Shown piece by piece: positions 38,162 through 47,642 of a stretch of 64,000 nt of DNA. Origin of the DNA: Cyanobium sp. AMD-g (lineage in GTDB: Bacteria; Cyanobacteriota; Cyanobacteriia; PCC-6307; Cyanobiaceae). Each line of letters starts with the position of its first letter. Position 1 is the stretch's first letter. Both the position numbers and the translations under genes were made by a program. The stretch lies in assembly GCF_024346395.1 (NCBI RefSeq), contig NZ_JAGQCW010000002.1, forward strand, positions 1-64,000, in the 5' to 3' direction. The notes beneath the pieces were generated by a model, which made no database searches, was not told the DNA's origin, and saw only the letters and a program-made list of their open reading frames with translations.

Positions 38162-38221
38162 AGCGAACGCTCCGGTTCAGCGGCGGCGCGGAGCGCCGTC
38201 CGCTGCAACCGGTTGTTAGCT
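38162..38221 (-). mobile_element. attC-like integron recombination site
   Basis: Read on the minus strand: R'' AGCTAAC, spacer AA, then arm CCGGTTGCAGCGG, inner CGGCGC/GCGCCG hairpin with TCC loop, arm CCGCTGAACCGG, spacer AGC, and R' GTTCGCT. R'' and R' pair at 6 of 7 positions. The left arm has one extra base (the G after GGTT) and a second unpaired base lies beside the inner hairpin. Such extrahelical bases on the L'' side are the hallmark that orients real attC sites. Confidence 0.7.
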
Positions 38222-38279
38222 GGCCTTCAGGTTGATCGTACGACTGGGTAACGATTGCACTCGGCCACCCCAAATGTTC

Positions 38280-40676
38280 TTACCGAACTGGCACCACCGT
38301 CGGCAACTTGTAGCGCCCGTCCAACACCGACGGCCCTGGTCGGTAGATGCGCATGAGGAAGTTCCAGCCTTCGGAGACATCCACCCGGTTCGGCACCTCG
38401 CCGCAGGCTTCCTTCGATCCGAAGTACACGGTAAAAGTACCGACGTCGTTCAGATTGACGTTCGTGGAGTTAATCACTGCGTTTTCGTTTTTTATGTAGC
38501 CATCAGTGCCATAGAGCGTTATTGACCAAAAAGCCTGATTCTCTGGCACCGTGTAGGTGGCCTTGTGGCACACGCGGTAGTCATGGTCACCGCTGTAGTT
38601 CAAGTAGGTGGCGTCCCACTCTGGGTTCAGGCCCCACGCCGCCGCTGCGGCGATGTGGCGCGTCTTTTCGTCGACCTTTCCGCGCGGCCCCATCATTCCC
38701 TTCCAACTCTTGTACTGGGCTGAGTCCTTCTCGTACTGCTCGGTCAGAGCTTTCAGCGATGCTGCATCCCATTGCATTGGGGGCAGCGGATCGGCGCTGT
38801 TCGCCTTGATCACCACGGCGTCCTGCAGCTTGTTGGCTAGTTCGATGTCCGCATCGTCCTTAGGGTTTAACACTTGGGTTCGGACGATAACAGCCAGGTA
38901 CTTCGTGTCTTGCGGCAGGTCATAAGTACCGGGGGCATAGTAGACGGCAGGCGCGTAGTGGTCGTTATCAACCAGCAGCACCGACATGAAGCGACCCGCC
39001 GGCAAAGGCGGCACTGTCACGGTCGCACCCTTGGAAGTGTCCACGATGGACGCTGAATACAAAGTGTCCCGATTCATTCTGACCACCGTCTGCTGGTTCA
39101 GTGGCGTCGGCTTGCGGATATAGAACCAACGGTTCACACCACCGGCCTGCTGGCTGATGTTGTGGAAAGTTCGGTCGGTCTCAGCGCGGATGTAGGTGTC
39201 CGGAGTCACCTTGACGGATGCTGTCACGTCATTGCCGGCCTTCATGACGGTCCGCTGCAGGGCCGGCGCGATCCACTTCCCGTCGAGGGCGTCAGCCTTG
39301 GGAATGTACAGACGCATGATCACGGAAAAGGGCCCCTTCGGGGCAGGCAGCCAATTGGCTTCCTTGTCCATGCCCGGCGATGTGTTCTGTACGTAAAAGG
39401 TGAGGCCACCATCGGCGTCGCGTTTGAATTGCGCGAGCATGGCTGAATTGAGCAGGTAGCGGGATATAGGGTTGGCGACCAGCCACTTGTTCGGTTCGTC
39501 GTACATGGTGAGTGACCAGAAGGCGTCGACCGGTGGTTCCTGGCCGGGGGCGAAGCGCAGGGTGTAACGGCTATCACCCGAGAGCGGCTTGCCGTTCGCG
39601 TCGACGAAGTAGGCCGGATACATAGCCTCCTGCTTGGAGTTCCCGTAAATGCCGAGCACGGCCGCCAGCATGCGATAGGTGTAGTTGTTGTTGAGGTAGT
39701 CGCGCGTGCCGAACAGGTCGCCGGATGCAAGCTTGCCGGCGACGACCTGCTGTTTCGTGGCTTCGTTCTCGGCCCAGGCATCGGCGATACCCTGCTCGAT
39801 GGCTCCCCTGATCTCGGGCGAAAGGCTGTTGACGTCCACCTTCCTGCCGGCGCCTACATTGATGCTGGCGAAACGCGCTCTCAGGGCCGTTTCGGAAGGA
39901 TGGACCGGCGCGAACTGCAGGCCGAAGTTGAGGCTGTTGAAGAACTCCAGCGACGATTTCTGTTCGGCCGCCGACAACGGCTTCGGGAAAGAGATCGCCG
40001 GCGCCTTTACCGGTGCGGGCTGCCCGAGGAACGCCGACAGCGGCTGCACGACATACTTCGACTGGATCTTCTTGACGTTCTCCAGGTCGTCGGGTCTGAA
40101 AAGTTGGGTACGGAATTGCGCCGATGCGATACTGGTCTCGCTGTGGATGACCTTGGTGATGCCCTTGGGCGTTTCCCCTTTCCACGACGGTCCCGCGACC
40201 ATGTAGCTGCCGCCGCCGTTACCGGTGGTTCGTGTGCCCAGGTAGGCGAAGTTGTGGGTGTGCAGGTCGATCAGCTGCAGGCTCCAGTAACGCTCCTTGG
40301 GAATGGCGGGCACGGTGAAGACGATGGGCTCGGTGCGAAGGTCCAGACCGATCCAGGAGTACGGCGTGTCCGAGTTGGGCGTCTGAATTGCCCTGTCGTC
40401 CGGGGTGAAGACCCGCGGGATGTTGAACAACTGGTTGTAGGGCGCCTTGTATTCAGGACTCGACCGGTCGGTGAAGTACGCGTACTGCACGCGCAGGTTG
40501 TCAACCATCGGATAGCCATAAACATAGGCTTCCTTGGCAATAGCTCGCACCTGCGCCGGCGCAAGGACCGATTGCGCACATGCGGGCGCAGCTACCAAAG
40601 CGAATCCAACGATCCAGAAAATCGACGTAACCACAGTCCTGACGGCTGCTGGTCTGTGATGGAGTGAGTTCGCCAT
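38280..40676 (-). CDS. Tandem DUF1254/DUF1214 exported protein
   Basis: 798 residues from ATG 40676, chosen because AAAGGAG lies 7 bases upstream, a strong Shine-Dalgarno rare in this window. Residues 1-35 are a signal peptide (ending APACAQS). The first half has a DUF1254 domain (YVYGYPMVDNLRVQYAYF) and a DUF1214 domain (FWSLTMYDEPNKWLV). The second half repeats the pair in shorter form: VRMNRDTLYSASIVDTSKG, then FWSITLYGTDGYIKNENA. It is therefore a fused duplication, about twice the usual length. Function of these domains is not established. It is probably periplasmic, and likely acquired from a proteobacterium within a gene cassette (inference). Confidence 0.85.
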   Translation of the reverse strand: MANSLHHRPAAVRTVVTSIFWIVGFALVAAPACAQSVLAPAQVRAIAKEAYVYGYPMVDNLRVQYAYFTDRSSPEYKAPYNQLFNIPRVFTPDDRAIQTPNSDTPYSWIGLDLRTEPIVFTVPAIPKERYWSLQLIDLHTHNFAYLGTRTTGNGGGSYMVAGPSWKGETPKGITKVIHSETSIASAQFRTQLFRPDDLENVKKIQSKYVVQPLSAFLGQPAPVKAPAISFPKPLSAAEQKSSLEFFNSLNFGLQFAPVHPSETALRARFASINVGAGRKVDVNSLSPEIRGAIEQGIADAWAENEATKQQVVAGKLASGDLFGTRDYLNNNYTYRMLAAVLGIYGNSKQEAMYPAYFVDANGKPLSGDSRYTLRFAPGQEPPVDAFWSLTMYDEPNKWLVANPISRYLLNSAMLAQFKRDADGGLTFYVQNTSPGMDKEANWLPAPKGPFSVIMRLYIPKADALDGKWIAPALQRTVMKAGNDVTASVKVTPDTYIRAETDRTFHNISQQAGGVNRWFYIRKPTPLNQQTVVRMNRDTLYSASIVDTSKGATVTVPPLPAGRFMSVLLVDNDHYAPAVYYAPGTYDLPQDTKYLAVIVRTQVLNPKDDADIELANKLQDAVVIKANSADPLPPMQWDAASLKALTEQYEKDSAQYKSWKGMMGPRGKVDEKTRHIAAAAAWGLNPEWDATYLNYSGDHDYRVCHKATYTVPENQAFWSITLYGTDGYIKNENAVINSTNVNLNDVGTFTVYFGSKEACGEVPNRVDVSEGWNFLMRIYRPGPSVLDGRYKLPTVVPVR

Positions 40677-40718
40677 ACGGTCTCCTTTGTACTGGTAAAA
40701 CGAAGATGGTCTTGGCTG

Positions 40719-40807
40719 GGCCAACTAACTAGGAGCTGAGCCGCACCGCCGTTCTACCGAACGGCGTTCGGCTAGCAGGCGGTGTCGGCTCCAGCGAGAA
40801 GTTGGTA
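40719..40807 (-). mobile_element. Second attC-like site, longer type
   Basis: Minus strand: outer CCAAC pairs with GTTGG. The inner arm GAGCCGACACCGCC pairs with GGCGGTGCGGCTC, with one extra A on the first (L'') side. A GC hairpin around AACGCCGTTCGG fills the middle. The total is 89 bases. The polarity matches the site at 38162-38221. The core ends are less canonical than in that site. Confidence 0.55.
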
Positions 40808-40989
40808 TGCCGCGCAAATATCCTACGCAACCCACACAACCGTAAAAGCGCGGACAAATCAACTAGTTCTTGGACGGTTCCGTGAACCACCCCCAGCCGG
40901 CAGGCCCATTCCTGATAAGACAACTGATTGCCCAGCAAACAGTCTCTTAAACCGTTGACTCGCAACGACACTCTAATCAATAACACCAA
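40729..40989 (-). CDS. Small ORF ending inside an attC-like site (possible cassette ORF)
   Basis: 86 residues, with TTG or GTG start only, so the start is doubtful. The first 62 residues have no known motif. The last 24, beginning SLEPTPPASRT, are simply the translation of the attC-like fold, as often seen for ORFs at the 3' end of integron cassettes. The region between its start and the rhodanese gene stop (40990-41058) shows nothing. It may be a remnant rather than a working gene. Confidence 0.35.
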   Translation of the reverse strand: MVLLIRVSLRVNGLRDCLLGNQLSYQEWACRLGVVHGTVQELVDLSALLRLCGLRRIFARHTNFSLEPTPPASRTPFGRTAVRLSS

Positions 40990-41058
40990 CCCCAGCCGTG
41001 GTTATCGGGTCCATGAACCACTTGTTTCCTCGGCTACAGCAGAGCGCAATGGTGTGAT

Positions 41059-42174
41059 TCAAGTGGGATGCTCCAGCGGCAGCCCCTGCGCCTTCCAGGC
41101 CCGCAGGCCGCCGCGCAGGTTGGCCACCTGTGTCAGCCCCTTCTTCTGCAGCTGCTGTGTAGCCAGGGCGGACCGGCTGCCGGAATGGCAAAGCACCACC
41201 GTTGGCCGATCCGTGGGGATCTCGTCGGCTCGCGCCGGCAACTCGGGCAGGGGGATCTGCAGGCTGCCCGGGATGCGACCGTCCGGGCCCTGCACTTCCG
41301 CTTCGGAGCGCACATCCACCAGCGTCAGGGCCTCGCGGTGGTCGGCCACCCAGTCGGCGGTCAGTTCCGGCAGGCCGGCATAGCTGCGCTCGATCGGGGC
41401 CCAGTCGTCCGCTTCCTCCAGGCCACTGTCGGCGGGCCGGCCGGAGCGCAGGTTGGCCGGCAGGGCCACGGCGATCCGGTTGGGGTGGGGGAGATGCAGG
41501 TTCTCCATGTAGCCCACGAAGTCGCGCTCGTCGGCCTCGCCCCCGAGCCGGGCGTTGTAGGCCTTCTCCTCGGCCACCGAACTCACCGCCCGGCCGCTGT
41601 AATCGTGGGCCGGGTAGAGCAGGCAGTGGTCGGGCAGCGAGAGGAGCTGCTCGGTGATCGAGTGGTACAGGGTGGAGGCATCCCCCTGCTGAAAGTCGCA
41701 GCGGCCGCAGCCCCGCACCAGCAGGGCATCGCCGGTGAAGGCCATGCTGTGGTCATCGAGTACCACGCTCAGGCAACCGTCGGTGTGGCCGGGGGTGGCA
41801 CGCACCTCCAGATGGCGGCCGCCGAAGCTCACCCGATCCCCATGGCGCAGGGGCAGGGTCACGTTCTCGGCCCCGGCGACGGCGGCCAGGGCGATGGCGC
41901 AACCGGTGGCCCGGTGCAGGCGCCAGCTGCCGGTCACGTGGTCGGCATGCACGTGGGTGTCGAGGCTGGCGACCAGTTCGATCCCCAGTTCCCGGATCAG
42001 CGAAAGATCGCGGGGGTGCTGCTCGTACACCGAATCGATCAACACCCCCTGCCGGGAGGCCACATCCGCCAGCAGGTAGGTGAAGGTGCCCGTCTCGGCG
42101 TCGAACAGCTGCCGCAGCAGCAGCGGCGCACCGCCGGCGGCGGCCGCCAGGGGGAAGGAAGGGGAGGGAGCCAT
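41059..42174 (-). CDS. MBL-fold hydrolase with C-terminal rhodanese domain (persulfide dioxygenase-like)
   Basis: 371 residues. The N-terminal metallo-beta-lactamase domain has DTHVHADHVTG near residue 72, the GHTDGC His, and FTGDALLVRGCGRCDF, as in ETHE1/Blh-type persulfide dioxygenases. The last 100 residues are a rhodanese domain with active-site Cys in VVLCHSGSRSALA. Such fusions oxidise or shuttle sulfane sulfur. The two genes downstream encode the halves of a YeeE/YedE transporter, giving a three-gene sulfur module. The stop is 70 bases from the cassette-like region. Confidence 0.88.
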   Translation of the reverse strand: MAPSPSFPLAAAAGGAPLLLRQLFDAETGTFTYLLADVASRQGVLIDSVYEQHPRDLSLIRELGIELVASLDTHVHADHVTGSWRLHRATGCAIALAAVAGAENVTLPLRHGDRVSFGGRHLEVRATPGHTDGCLSVVLDDHSMAFTGDALLVRGCGRCDFQQGDASTLYHSITEQLLSLPDHCLLYPAHDYSGRAVSSVAEEKAYNARLGGEADERDFVGYMENLHLPHPNRIAVALPANLRSGRPADSGLEEADDWAPIERSYAGLPELTADWVADHREALTLVDVRSEAEVQGPDGRIPGSLQIPLPELPARADEIPTDRPTVVLCHSGSRSALATQQLQKKGLTQVANLRGGLRAWKAQGLPLEHPT

Positions 42175-42187
42175 CGCGTCTGGGGCG

Positions 42188-42610
42188 TCAGCCCTGCAGC
42201 TTGGGGCGGCCTTCCGCCAGCACCCCCTGCAGGTAGGCGCCCACGAACATCCCGGCCAGGCCGATCAGCACCGGCCCGTTGCCGATGCCGATGCTGGCCA
42301 CTGCCGCCCCGGGGCACAGGCCGCACAGGCCCCAGCCCACACCGAAGATCACCGCCCCCGGAACGGTGCCGGCCAGCATCGGCTTCACCTCATGGGAGAA
42401 GGGCAGCCCCAGCAGCGTGGTCTGGCGCAGCCGCGGGGCCAGCCGGAAGCCGATCGTCGTGACCGCCAGGGCCGCCGCCATCACCAGCAGCAGGCCAAGG
42501 TCGCGCAGCTGCAGGAAGCTCAGCACCACCTCAGGCCGGGCCATGCCGCTCAAGGCCAGCCCATAGCCGAACAGACCACCACCCAGCAGGATCGAGAACA
42601 GGCGCTTCAT
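42188..42610 (-). CDS. YeeE/YedE family membrane protein, second half
   Basis: 140 residues from ATG 42610 with four membrane helices. The motif GWGLCGLCPGAAVASIGIGN near residue 95 carries the Cys pair typical of the sulfur-transporting YeeE/YedE (TsuA-like) family. The known full-length transporters have two such halves in one chain. Here they are split in two genes, and this one overlaps the first by 4 bases (ATGA). Import of thiosulfate or another reduced sulfur compound is the likely role. Confidence 0.85.
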   Translation of the reverse strand: MKRLFSILLGGGLFGYGLALSGMARPEVVLSFLQLRDLGLLLVMAAALAVTTIGFRLAPRLRQTTLLGLPFSHEVKPMLAGTVPGAVIFGVGWGLCGLCPGAAVASIGIGNGPVLIGLAGMFVGAYLQGVLAEGRPKLQG

Positions 42611-43056
42611 GGGGTCACCCCCAGCAGCATCACGACCCGGGCGGTGACGATGGCCACCGCCATGAACACGGCCACCGCCAGCAGCGAGGCCCGCGAGAAC
42701 GAGGCGACGCCGCAGATGCCGTGGCCGGAGGTGCAGCCCGAGGAGAGCCGGGTGCCGAAGCCCACCAGCAGACCCCCCAGCGCCAGCCGCCACCAACCCA
42801 CGGCCGTGACGAAGAACGCCTGGTGGGTGGCGGCGTACAGCCAGGCACCCAGCACCATGGCCAGGGCGAACAGCAGTCGCCAGTCGCGCGAGCTGCGCTC
42901 AGCCTTGAGCGGCGTGATGTAGGTGAGCGTGGAGCTCAGGAAGGAACTCGCCCCGGCTTTGACGCCGAGGCTGAGGTACATGACCATCAGTCCCAGTCCG
43001 AGGAACAGCCCCCCGACCAGATAGGACGTGACGCCATTGGGGAAAGGGAAGCCCAA
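42607..43056 (-). CDS. YeeE/YedE family membrane protein, first half
   Basis: 149 residues from a TTG start; an in-frame TGA lies upstream and the next Met is at residue 24. Four membrane helices. The signature GFGTRLSSGCTSGHGICGVA near residue 100 has the conserved Cys of the substrate path in YeeE/YedE transporters. It forms a pair with the next gene, and together they resemble one full transporter. First gene of a probable three-gene operon with the MBL-rhodanese gene. Confidence 0.86.
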   Translation of the reverse strand: MGFPFPNGVTSYLVGGLFLGLGLMVMYLSLGVKAGASSFLSSTLTYITPLKAERSSRDWRLLFALAMVLGAWLYAATHQAFFVTAVGWWRLALGGLLVGFGTRLSSGCTSGHGICGVASFSRASLLAVAVFMAVAIVTARVVMLLGVTP

Positions 43057-43112
43057 TCGATGCGGTCACCGAAGACGCCTGGACCATAAGCACATCGGTG
43101 GCCGCGGGCAAC

Positions 43113-44507
<1,395 letters not shown>

Positions 44508-44560
44508 CTACGGCAAAGGACGGGGGCGCGGCCTGAGACTGGTTTCACATTCCTGTTCCA

Positions 44561-44655
44561 CTTCCCTGCGCCGGCATGACCCGGATCAGGTTCGGAGGGT
44601 GTGATCTCAGCCCTGGGCGAAGCGATCGGTGGATCCTGCGCCGGGCACCCCTAGT
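44561..44655 (-). promoter_or_regulatory. TPP riboswitch (THI element) of thiC
   Basis: The minus strand shows AGGGGTGCCCGG, then GGCTGAGATCACACCCTCC, GAACCTGATCCGGGTCATGCC and GGCGCAGGGAAG in the order of the THI-box aptamer. About 60 bases remain to the thiC start for the expression platform. Confidence 0.96.
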
Positions 44656-44736
44656 GACGCTTGAAAGCTAGCAAGGCTGAACGGTGGTAGGGCACCACAG
44701 CAACGTTTCCAGGCTCTGTACAGGGCAGACGAGCCG

Positions 44737-45345
44737 TCAGGCCTGCAGGCCGTCGAGGGCCACGGCCGTCACCCGGTGGTCGCCATCGGCCTGCAGCGAC
44801 GCCAGGGCCTCGCGGGCCTCGGCCGCCTCCGGCCCTCGGCCATCGCGCACCAGGCGCCCCAGGATCTCGGCCCCGCCGGCCCGCACCGTGCCGTCGCCAT
44901 CGGCGATGGCCAGCCGCGCCAGCTCCAGCAGCCACGCCGCCGGCATCGCCTCCTGCTCAGCCAGGGCCGAGAGGATGCTGCAGCGCACCAGCCACTGGTC
45001 GTCGGCCACGAAGGCGTCCCGCAGCAGGGGCCAGGCCCGCTCCACCCCGTAGCTGGCCAGGGCATTGGCGGCCTCGGCGCGCACATTGGCGTCCTCGTCC
45101 TGCCGCACCGCCGTCTCCAGGGCCTGCCAGCCCAGCTCACTTCGCTTCACCCCCAGGCCGGCGCAGGCCAGCGAGCGGATCACGAAGGTGGTCTGCTCCA
45201 GGCCCAGCAGCAACAACGGGATGGCCGCCTCCGCCTCCACCGCCCGCAGGCCCGCCAGGGCCGGCATCGCCCGGCTCGGATCGCCCGAGGCGATCGCCTG
45301 CCGCGCCGCTTCCAGATCGGGGGTGGCTTCACTCACGGGGATCAC
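44737..45345 (-). CDS. HEAT-repeat protein
   Basis: 202 residues from GTG 45345. Five or so consecutive helical pairs with the HEAT pattern (VRAEAANALASYG, VRCSILSALAEQE, VRAGGAEILGRLV, VTAVALDGLQA). Proteins of this kind in cyanobacteria include phycobilin lyase subunits and general scaffolds; nothing here shows lyase activity. It lies upstream of the thiC riboswitch on the same strand, 82 bases from it, so readthrough is possible. Function unknown. Confidence 0.78.
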   Translation of the reverse strand: MIPVSEATPDLEAARQAIASGDPSRAMPALAGLRAVEAEAAIPLLLLGLEQTTFVIRSLACAGLGVKRSELGWQALETAVRQDEDANVRAEAANALASYGVERAWPLLRDAFVADDQWLVRCSILSALAEQEAMPAAWLLELARLAIADGDGTVRAGGAEILGRLVRDGRGPEAAEAREALASLQADGDHRVTAVALDGLQA

Positions 45346-45377
45346 GGCGGGGATCCTTCACCTTGGCGCAGCGCGCT

Positions 45378-45605
45378 TCAGGCCTGTGGCCCCTGGCGCA
45401 GCGCCCGCAGCAACTCGGCCCGGCGGCGACGGCGACGCAGCACGCTGGTGCCCAGCAGCCCGCAGCCGATCACCAGGGCGGGCAGGGCCGGCAGCCGGTC
45501 GGCCCCCTGGCGGGTGAGCAGCACCAGCAGGGCCAGCAGGATCAGCAGCGGTGCGGACAGCGCCAGCAGGGCGGCCAGGAAGCGAGGGGCCCGACGGACG
45601 CTCAA
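45378..45605 (-). CDS. Small two-helix membrane protein (DUF3188-like)
   Basis: 75 residues from a TTG start that overlaps the stop of the upstream amidohydrolase (the bases GTTTGA hold both). Two hydrophobic helices (near residues 9-30 and 40-55) are followed by RRRRRRAELL. Small proteins of this shape next to the amidohydrolase gene are known in picocyanobacteria as DUF3188. The start codon is inferred from coupling and may be wrong. Confidence 0.5.
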   Translation of the reverse strand: MSVRRAPRFLAALLALSAPLLILLALLVLLTRQGADRLPALPALVIGCGLLGTSVLRRRRRRAELLRALRQGPQA

Positions 45606-46822
45606 ACCGGCCGCTCCATCCAACGCAGCAGGCTGAGGGCCAGCACCTTGATGCCCACCTCCAGGCAGCCCTCGTCGGGATCGAAGCTGTTGCTGTGCAG
45701 GGGCGAGCAGCCATCGGGTCCGGCCACCCCCAGGCGAAACATCGTGCCGCGGGTGTTGGCCAGCAGTTCGGCGAAGTCCTCGGCCCCCAGCGACGGCTGC
45801 TCCAGCCACTGCACCCTCGAGCGGCCCAGCAGGGCCACGGCCGCATCGGCCACCAGCTGGGTGAGCTCGGGATCGTTGTGCACCGGCGGCGAGATGCAGC
45901 GGTAATGCACCCGCGCTTCGCCGCCATGGCCGCGGCAGAGGGCATGCACCGTGTCCTCGATCCAGCCCGGCAGCTGGGCGTGGACCTCCAGATCCAGGCA
46001 GCGGACCGTGCCCAGCAGCCGCACGTGGTCGGCGATGACGTTGAAGGCTTTGCCGCCCTCGATCAGCCCGAAGCTGACGACCACCGGATGGAGGGGATCG
46101 AGCCGGCGGCTGATCGCCTCCTGCAGGCCGCTCACCACCCGGGCGGCGATCCAGATCGCATCGGTGCTCTGGTGCGGCCGGGCGCCATGGCCCCCTTCGC
46201 CCAGCACCTCCACCTCCAGTTCCCCCGCCGCGGCCGTGAGACTGCCGCTGCGCACTCCCACCGTGCCCACCGCCAGGCTGGGGAAAACGTGCACCCCGAA
46301 CAGGGCCTGCACCCCGTCCATCGCCCCATCGGCGCGCATCCAGGCCGCCCCCTCCGCCGTTTCCTCCGCCGGCTGGAACAGCAGCCGCACCCGGGCCGTG
46401 AGCCGGTCGGCCACGCTGGCCAGCAGCCGCGCCACCCCCAGGCCCACGGTGGTGTGGATGTCGTGGCCGCAGGCGTGCATCAGGCCCTGGCGACTGGAGG
46501 CGTAGGCGAGCTGGGTGCGCTCCTCGATCGGCAGCGCGTCCATGTCGGCCCGCAGGGCCACCAGGGGAGCCCCCAGCGGACCCAGTTCGGCCACCACGCC
46601 AGTGCGACCCACCGCTTCGCGTACCTCCCAGCCCCAGCGCCGCAGCTCACCGGCCACCAGGGCGGCGGTCTGCTGCTCGTGGCCGCTCAGCTCGGGATGG
46701 CGGTGGATGTGGCGCCGCAGCTGGATCAGCTCCGGCAACGCCGCCTGCAGGGTCGCGTCCATCCCAAGCGCCTCCCAGGTGGCATCAGCCGGGGCCATGG
46801 GGGGAAAGGACAACGGGGTCAT
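45602..46822 (-). CDS. M20-family amidohydrolase (N-acyl amino acid / IAA-amino acid hydrolase type)
   Basis: 406 residues from ATG 46822. Metal-binding motifs are ALRADMDALPIEE and LMHACGHDIHTT near residue 120, then LLFQPAEETAEGA with the catalytic Glu. A dimerisation domain lies in the middle, and the C-terminal GAEDFAELLANTRGTMFRLG is typical. It removes acyl groups from amino acids or related amides in the cytosol; the exact substrate cannot be told. It is 13 bases downstream of the TPR gene and coupled to the small gene after it. Confidence 0.9.
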   Translation of the reverse strand: MTPLSFPPMAPADATWEALGMDATLQAALPELIQLRRHIHRHPELSGHEQQTAALVAGELRRWGWEVREAVGRTGVVAELGPLGAPLVALRADMDALPIEERTQLAYASSRQGLMHACGHDIHTTVGLGVARLLASVADRLTARVRLLFQPAEETAEGAAWMRADGAMDGVQALFGVHVFPSLAVGTVGVRSGSLTAAAGELEVEVLGEGGHGARPHQSTDAIWIAARVVSGLQEAISRRLDPLHPVVVSFGLIEGGKAFNVIADHVRLLGTVRCLDLEVHAQLPGWIEDTVHALCRGHGGEARVHYRCISPPVHNDPELTQLVADAAVALLGRSRVQWLEQPSLGAEDFAELLANTRGTMFRLGVAGPDGCSPLHSNSFDPDEGCLEVGIKVLALSLLRWMERPV

Positions 46823-46835
46823 GGGCGGGGGCGTT

Positions 46836-47642
46836 TCAGGGGGCCAGGGCCAGGAACTGGGCCAGAGCCTGCACGGGAACGGGCGGCCAGCGCCGTATCT
46901 GCAGCAGCCATTCTTCCTGCCGGTAGCGGGGATCGAGGCCGGAGGCCGCGGCCCAGTGGCTCTCCGCCTCCCCCCGTGCGCCCTTTTGCCAGAGCAGCGC
47001 CGTGAGGCCAGCGCGGGCATCGGCGAACAGGGGGTAGCGGCGGATCAGGTCGCGCAACTGCTTCTCCGCCGCGGTGGTGTCGCCCAGCTGGAAGGCGGCC
47101 AGGGCGGCGCTGGAGCGGGCCATGGCAAACCCCGGCCGGGCGGCGGCGGCCGCCTCGAAGCATTGGCGGGCCGCCGGCCAGTCGTCCTGGGAGCCCTCCA
47201 CGTTGCCCAGGTTGTAAAGGGCGGAGGCATCCTCCGGATCCCGCTCCAGGATCCAGCGGTAGTCGGCGGCGGCGGCCGGCCATTGGTCCAGGGCCTCCTC
47301 GGCGGTGCCACGGTTGAGGTGGGGGTCGGCGCTGCCGGGCTCCAGCTCGATGGCCCGGTCCTGGTCGGCGATCGCCGCCCGGGCGTCCCCCAGGGCCAGC
47401 TGCACGTTGCCCCGGTTGCTCCAGGCCGAGGCGTCCTGCGGCGCCAGTTCCACCACCTGGTCCCACAGGGGCAGGGCCTCGCCGAAACGCCCCTCACGGC
47501 TGGCGGCCAGGGCCCGATCGAACAGCACCGGCAACGACGGCGCCCTGGGGACCACCTCGGCCCACCCCGCCGGCGCCCAGGCCAGGAGCCCCGCCAGCAG
47601 CAGGGCCAGCACAGACAGAACCGCCCCCTTTCTGTGTCTCAC
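46836..47642 (-). CDS. TPR-repeat protein, exported
   Basis: 268 residues from GTG 47642. A signal peptide (residues 1-28, hydrophobic [20 protein letters not shown]) leads into at least four TPR units, each with the W/Y-x-N-x-G-N pattern ([42 protein letters not shown]). TPR proteins act as scaffolds; the partner is unknown. The start overlaps the ruvB stop by 4 bases, so it is coupled to ruvB. It is probably in the periplasm or thylakoid lumen. Confidence 0.82.
   Translation of the reverse strand: MRHRKGAVLSVLALLLAGLLAWAPAGWAEVVPRAPSLPVLFDRALAASREGRFGEALPLWDQVVELAPQDASAWSNRGNVQLALGDARAAIADQDRAIELEPGSADPHLNRGTAEEALDQWPAAAADYRWILERDPEDASALYNLGNVEGSQDDWPAARQCFEAAAAARPGFAMARSSAALAAFQLGDTTAAEKQLRDLIRRYPLFADARAGLTALLWQKGARGEAESHWAAASGLDPRYRQEEWLLQIRRWPPVPVQALAQFLALAP

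Larger units (their letters stand above)
37653..40989 (-). mobile_element. Putative integron cassette array without integrase (CALIN-like)
   Basis: Three minus-strand ORFs (40729-40989, 38280-40676, 37694-38128) are separated by two attC-like folded sites. Both sites have the extra unpaired base on the R''-proximal arm when read on the minus strand, which is the known polarity of attC sites. So each site sits at the 3' end of an ORF that reads in the same direction, as in cassette arrays. A third, weaker core is at 37653-37659. No integrase gene is present in the window. Composition and the strong Shine-Dalgarno of the middle ORF differ from the host genes. Confidence 0.6.
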
